From positions 1 to 17,103 of the forward strand of contig CAIXHJ010000533.1 of the NCBI GenBank assembly GCA_903919165.1: a stretch of 17,103 nucleotides of DNA, in the 5' to 3' direction. A program made the translations under genes and the position numbers. This document shows, in pieces, positions 14,791-17,103 of the stretch (the stretch's first letter is position 1; each line of letters begins with the position of its first letter). Source of the stretch: an uncultured Holophagaceae bacterium. Its GTDB lineage: Bacteria; Acidobacteriota; Holophagae; Holophagales; Holophagaceae. A model generated the notes under the pieces. The model ran no database searches, was not told where the DNA came from, and saw nothing but the letters and a program-made list of their open reading frames with translations.

Positions 14791-15597
14791 ATGTCCGGAC
14801 AGGATCGGTTGAATGCGTGGTCGGCCGTGAAGGACATTCGCCATCTTTCTCCGGTGATCCACAACATCACCAACTACGTGGTCATGAACACGACGGCCAA
14901 CGCCCTCCTGGCCATCGGTGCTTCCCCCGTGATGGCCCACGCTGAGGAGGAAGTGGCAGACATGGTGGGCATCGCCTCTGCCCTGGTCATCAACGTCGGC
15001 ACCTTGAGCAAAGAGTGGGTCAAGGCCATGTTCAAGGCCATGGAGCATGCGGCAAAGCGGGGCATCCCCATCGTGCTGGACCCGGTGGGAGCAGGGGCTA
15101 CGCCCTATCGGACCAAGACGGTGCAGGATCTGGTGGCCGCCACTCGGCCCAGCATCATTCGTGGAAACGCGTCGGAGATCATGGCCCTCTGTGGAGACCG
15201 GGCAACGACCAAGGGCGTGGACAGCACAGAGGCCTCCAAGGACGCGCTGGGAGCCGCCCGATCCCTCCACGACAGCCTTGACTCTGTCATCTGCATCAGC
15301 GGGGAAACGGACTATATCGTGAGCGGCAGAGACATCTTCCGGGTCCGGAACGGCCACCCCATGATGACCAGGGTGACCGGGTTTGGATGCACGGCTTCGG
15401 CCCTGTGCGGGGCCTTCGCTGCTGTCAACACGGATCATGCGCTGGCCGCGGCACAGGCCATGGCCGTCATGGGTATCGCGGGCGAAATGGCCGCGGAAAG
15501 GGCGGAGGGACCGGGCACGCTCCAGATGCACTTCCTGGATGCCCTCTACCGCTTGACGGAAGACGACATCACGCGGCGCACCCGGCTGGAGTCTTGA
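14791..15597 (+). CDS. thiM: hydroxyethylthiazole kinase
   Basis: A 268-residue ThiM, near the usual length, phosphorylating the thiazole alcohol (THZ) with ATP for thiamine salvage. Seen: HNITNYVVMNTTANALLAIG (24-43), PVMAHA (46-51), VLDPVGAGATPYR (95-107), IRGNASEI (123-130), ICISGETDYI (167-176) and the anion-hole/active-site VTGFGCTASALCGAF with C200. AAGGAGGT lies 4 bases upstream of the ATG at 14791, so the longer open frame from 14668 is not the start. With thiC in the same window it suggests both pyrimidine synthesis and thiazole salvage. It ends 13 bases before the cyclopropane synthase gene, so both are probably on one transcript although unrelated in function. Confidence 0.95.
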   Translation: MSGQDRLNAWSAVKDIRHLSPVIHNITNYVVMNTTANALLAIGASPVMAHAEEEVADMVGIASALVINVGTLSKEWVKAMFKAMEHAAKRGIPIVLDPVGAGATPYRTKTVQDLVAATRPSIIRGNASEIMALCGDRATTKGVDSTEASKDALGAARSLHDSLDSVICISGETDYIVSGRDIFRVRNGHPMMTRVTGFGCTASALCGAFAAVNTDHALAAAQAMAVMGIAGEMAAERAEGPGTLQMHFLDALYRLTEDDITRRTRLES

Positions 15598-15610
15598 GAG
15601 GAGCCCTTCG

Positions 15611-16801
15611 ATGCGAGAGGTGATGGAACAACTATTGGCGAAGGCCGGGATCGAGTCTGGCGGAACCAATCCCTGGGATATCCAGATTCACGATCCTGCG
15701 TTCTACCAGCGCGTATGGGCCGACAGGAACCTTGGTCTGGGTGAATCCTATATGGATGGCTGGTGGGACAGCCAGCGACTGGATGAATTCTTCGCCCGCC
15801 TGCTGGGTTCAGGGGTCGAACAGGGACTGCAGGTGACGCCCAAACTTGCGCTCCGCGCCATGGCGCACGGGATTTTCAACTTCCAGAGCAGGGACCGGTC
15901 CAGGGACGTGATCAAGAAACACTATGACCTGGGAAACGACCTGTTCCAGGCCATGCTGGATTCGAGCATGAACTACAGTTGTGGCTATTGGAAAGGTGCA
16001 AGGTCCCTTGAGGAAGCCCAGCACAACAAGCTGGAGCTGGTCTGTCAGAAACTGATGCTGAAGCCCGGCATGCGTCTGCTGGATATCGGGTGCGGGTGGG
16101 GCGCACTGGCGAAACATGCAGCCCAGCACTATGGCGCCAAAGTCATGGGAATCACCCTCTCCCTGCCGCAGAAGCTGTTCGCGGAGGACTCCTGCCGGGG
16201 GCTCCCGGCGACGTTCCAGGTGCAGGATTACCGGGACCTCCCGGACCATGAATTCGACCGGGTGGTGTCCATCGGCATGTTCGAACATGTGGGACAGCAG
16301 AATCACGGGACTTTCATGGACATCGTGAACAACCATCTCATTGGGGACGGGATCTTCCTCCTGCACACTATCGGCGGAAACCCATCCCGGATCGGGGTCG
16401 ACCCCTGGATCGCCAAGTACATCTTTCCCAACGGCGAGTTGCCTTCCCAGACCCAGATCAGCCACGCGATGGAGGGACGTTTCGTCATGGAAGACTGGCA
16501 CAATTTCGGCAGCGACTATGATCGAACCCTCATGGCCTGGTACGGGAATTTCACCGAGCACTGGCCGCGATTGAAGAACCGCTTCGACCAGCGTTTTTTC
16601 CGGATGTGGAGCTACTACCTGTTGTCCTGCGCCGGGGCCTTCCGGGCCAGGACTATCCAGTTGTGGCAGGTTGTCATGACCAAGTACGGCTTGAAGGGGG
16701 GCTTCCAGATCCGGGACCTCCAGACCGAACTCCGGCCGCCAAGCGCGGCCTTGCCGCGTCCAAATGCCCCGTCCCAGGATCTGGAAGGAATTCACCGTTG
16801 A
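15611..16801 (+). CDS. cfa: cyclopropane-fatty-acyl-phospholipid synthase
   Basis: A 396-residue SAM-dependent enzyme that adds a methylene bridge across double bonds of membrane phospholipid acyl chains, at the inner face of the membrane. The N-terminal lipid-binding region (LGLGESYMDGWWD, 41-53) is followed by HYDLGNDLF (104-112), MNYSCGYW (C124, the bicarbonate-site Cys of the family), the SAM loop LLDIGCGWGALAKH (156-169), IGMFEHVG (E225), LLHTIG (H252), YIFPNGELPS (270-279) and DYDRTLMAW. Length is slightly above E. coli Cfa (382), with an extra low-complexity Pro/Ala tail. AGGAG lies 8 bases before the ATG. No terminator with a T-run follows on the plus strand; the hairpin at 16897-16920 faces the other way. 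Confidence 0.95.
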   Translation: MREVMEQLLAKAGIESGGTNPWDIQIHDPAFYQRVWADRNLGLGESYMDGWWDSQRLDEFFARLLGSGVEQGLQVTPKLALRAMAHGIFNFQSRDRSRDVIKKHYDLGNDLFQAMLDSSMNYSCGYWKGARSLEEAQHNKLELVCQKLMLKPGMRLLDIGCGWGALAKHAAQHYGAKVMGITLSLPQKLFAEDSCRGLPATFQVQDYRDLPDHEFDRVVSIGMFEHVGQQNHGTFMDIVNNHLIGDGIFLLHTIGGNPSRIGVDPWIAKYIFPNGELPSQTQISHAMEGRFVMEDWHNFGSDYDRTLMAWYGNFTEHWPRLKNRFDQRFFRMWSYYLLSCAGAFRARTIQLWQVVMTKYGLKGGFQIRDLQTELRPPSAALPRPNAPSQDLEGIHR

Positions 16802-16891
16802 CCTTCCCCGTGCTGTCGTAGCATTGGCCACCTCCGACGGGGCTGGTGGATGCCACCTCATTCCTGACGGATACACAACGGGAATGGGAAT

Positions 16892-16920
16892 AAAAAACGG
16901 CCACCAGGGGTGGTGGCCGT
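16892..16920 (-). terminator. terminator of the tRNA-Asn locus (minus strand)
   Basis: A perfect 10-bp stem, ACGGCCACCA (16897-16906) and TGGTGGCCGT (16911-16920), has a four-base loop. On the minus strand it is followed by a T-run (A at 16892-16896). It lies 16 bases after the 3' CCA of the truncated tRNA-Asn, so it looks like the original terminator of that tRNA gene. Confidence 0.8.
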
Positions 16921-16936
16921 AGATCCTTGCTGTTAT

Positions 16937-16983
16937 TGGCTCCGGAGGAGGGATTTGAACCCCCGACCTAGTGATTAACAGTC
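16937..16983 (-). pseudogene. 3' half of tRNA-Asn(GTT), probable attachment site
   Basis: Read on the minus strand, the sequence runs from GACTGTTAATC (anticodon loop with GTT) through TCACTAGG, the T arm (GGGGG TTCAAAT CCCTC) and the acceptor 3' strand CTCCGGA-G-CCA. The T stem pairs properly. On the 5' side the match ends in the anticodon stem: only the two innermost pairs remain, and the D arm and 5' acceptor strand are absent for at least the 120 remaining bases. A 3' half of a tRNA that includes the anticodon loop and T arm is the usual displaced copy left when a tyrosine-recombinase element integrates in a tRNA gene. The intact gene would then be at the far end of the element, to the right. 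Confidence 0.8.
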
Positions 16984-17103
16984 CAGTTCCAAGACCTCCT
17001 GGAATGCAGTGCTGGAGCGTGTTTCAGCGTTCTGCCTTTTCGCTTGTAAGGATTTTGTATGGGGTGCCAATCAAGGCTTAGCACTTGAACACCTACACTG
17101 AAG
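16984..17103. other. probable first bases of an integrated element
   Basis: This sequence replaces the expected 5' half of the tRNA. It begins with an imperfect inverted repeat, TTCCA-AGACCTCC-TGGAA (about 16987-17004), compatible with an integrase core site. Its base composition is visibly lower in GC than the neighbouring genes. No ORF can be supported inside the window; a minus-strand frame is open for about 41 codons but reads into the tRNA remnant and resembles nothing known. Confidence 0.45.

Noticed and set aside
16937..17103. tRNA-Asn interrupted by a group I intron
   Set aside because: Such introns sit inside the anticodon loop; here the match continues through the loop and breaks in the stem, and no intron core is seen in the visible part.
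16972..17103. Minus-strand open frame (about 41 codons) leading from the right edge into the tRNA remnant
   Set aside because: Short, no recognisable protein features, unusual Trp/His-rich composition, and it uses tRNA sequence as its C-terminus.

Overview
The window looks like ordinary chromosome from a GC-rich, Gram-negative bacterium. The gene style and content suggest Acidobacteriota, perhaps a Geothrix/Holophaga-type organism: exported and lipoprotein genes, strong AGGAGG ribosome sites, a SAM-I riboswitch, a separate GDP-mannose pyrophosphorylase and a bacterial deoxyhypusine-synthase homologue. This placement is inference from gene style, not a database match.

Left part (1-5161), all on the minus strand. 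The window opens inside a dapB-like gene, preceded in transcription order by a bacterial deoxyhypusine synthase-like gene. A second minus-strand series runs from 5161 leftwards: a small exported basic protein, pfkA, a 34-codon small ORF, a GDP-mannose pyrophosphorylase, a phosphomannose-isomerase-type cupin and a LolA-like exported protein. It ends at a clear terminator (1222-1252). The exported-protein/pfkA and small ORF/pyrophosphorylase junctions are 4-bp ATGA overlaps. The pyrophosphorylase and the cupin share one reading frame and are separated by a single TAG inside a heptamer repeat.

Centre (5327-12307), all on the plus strand. It holds thiC, a DJ-1/PfpI protein, two tandem DapF-like epimerase paralogues that both have Ser in place of both catalytic Cys, an M20 (DapE/ArgE-type) peptidase coupled to the second paralogue, then a SAM-I riboswitch with terminator and a MetB-family PLP enzyme. 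Lysine/diaminopimelate and methionine metabolism are the themes.

Right part. Three envelope genes lie on the minus strand: an FKBP isomerase, a YncE-like beta-propeller and a BamE-like/SHOCT lipoprotein. thiM and a cyclopropane fatty acid synthase follow on the plus strand. The right edge carries only the 3' half of a tRNA-Asn gene on the minus strand, followed in transcription order by its own terminator. This is the typical scar of an element integrated into a tRNA gene, so the last ~120 bases are probably the start of a genomic island. Two intergenic spaces (2131-2215 and 12339-12465) carry copies of one inverted, GAAGAC-rich repeat.

No CRISPR array, transposase or rRNA is seen. The best leads are the Ser/Ser DapF pair with its M20 partner, the amber-split manC/cupin, and the tRNA-Asn att scar.
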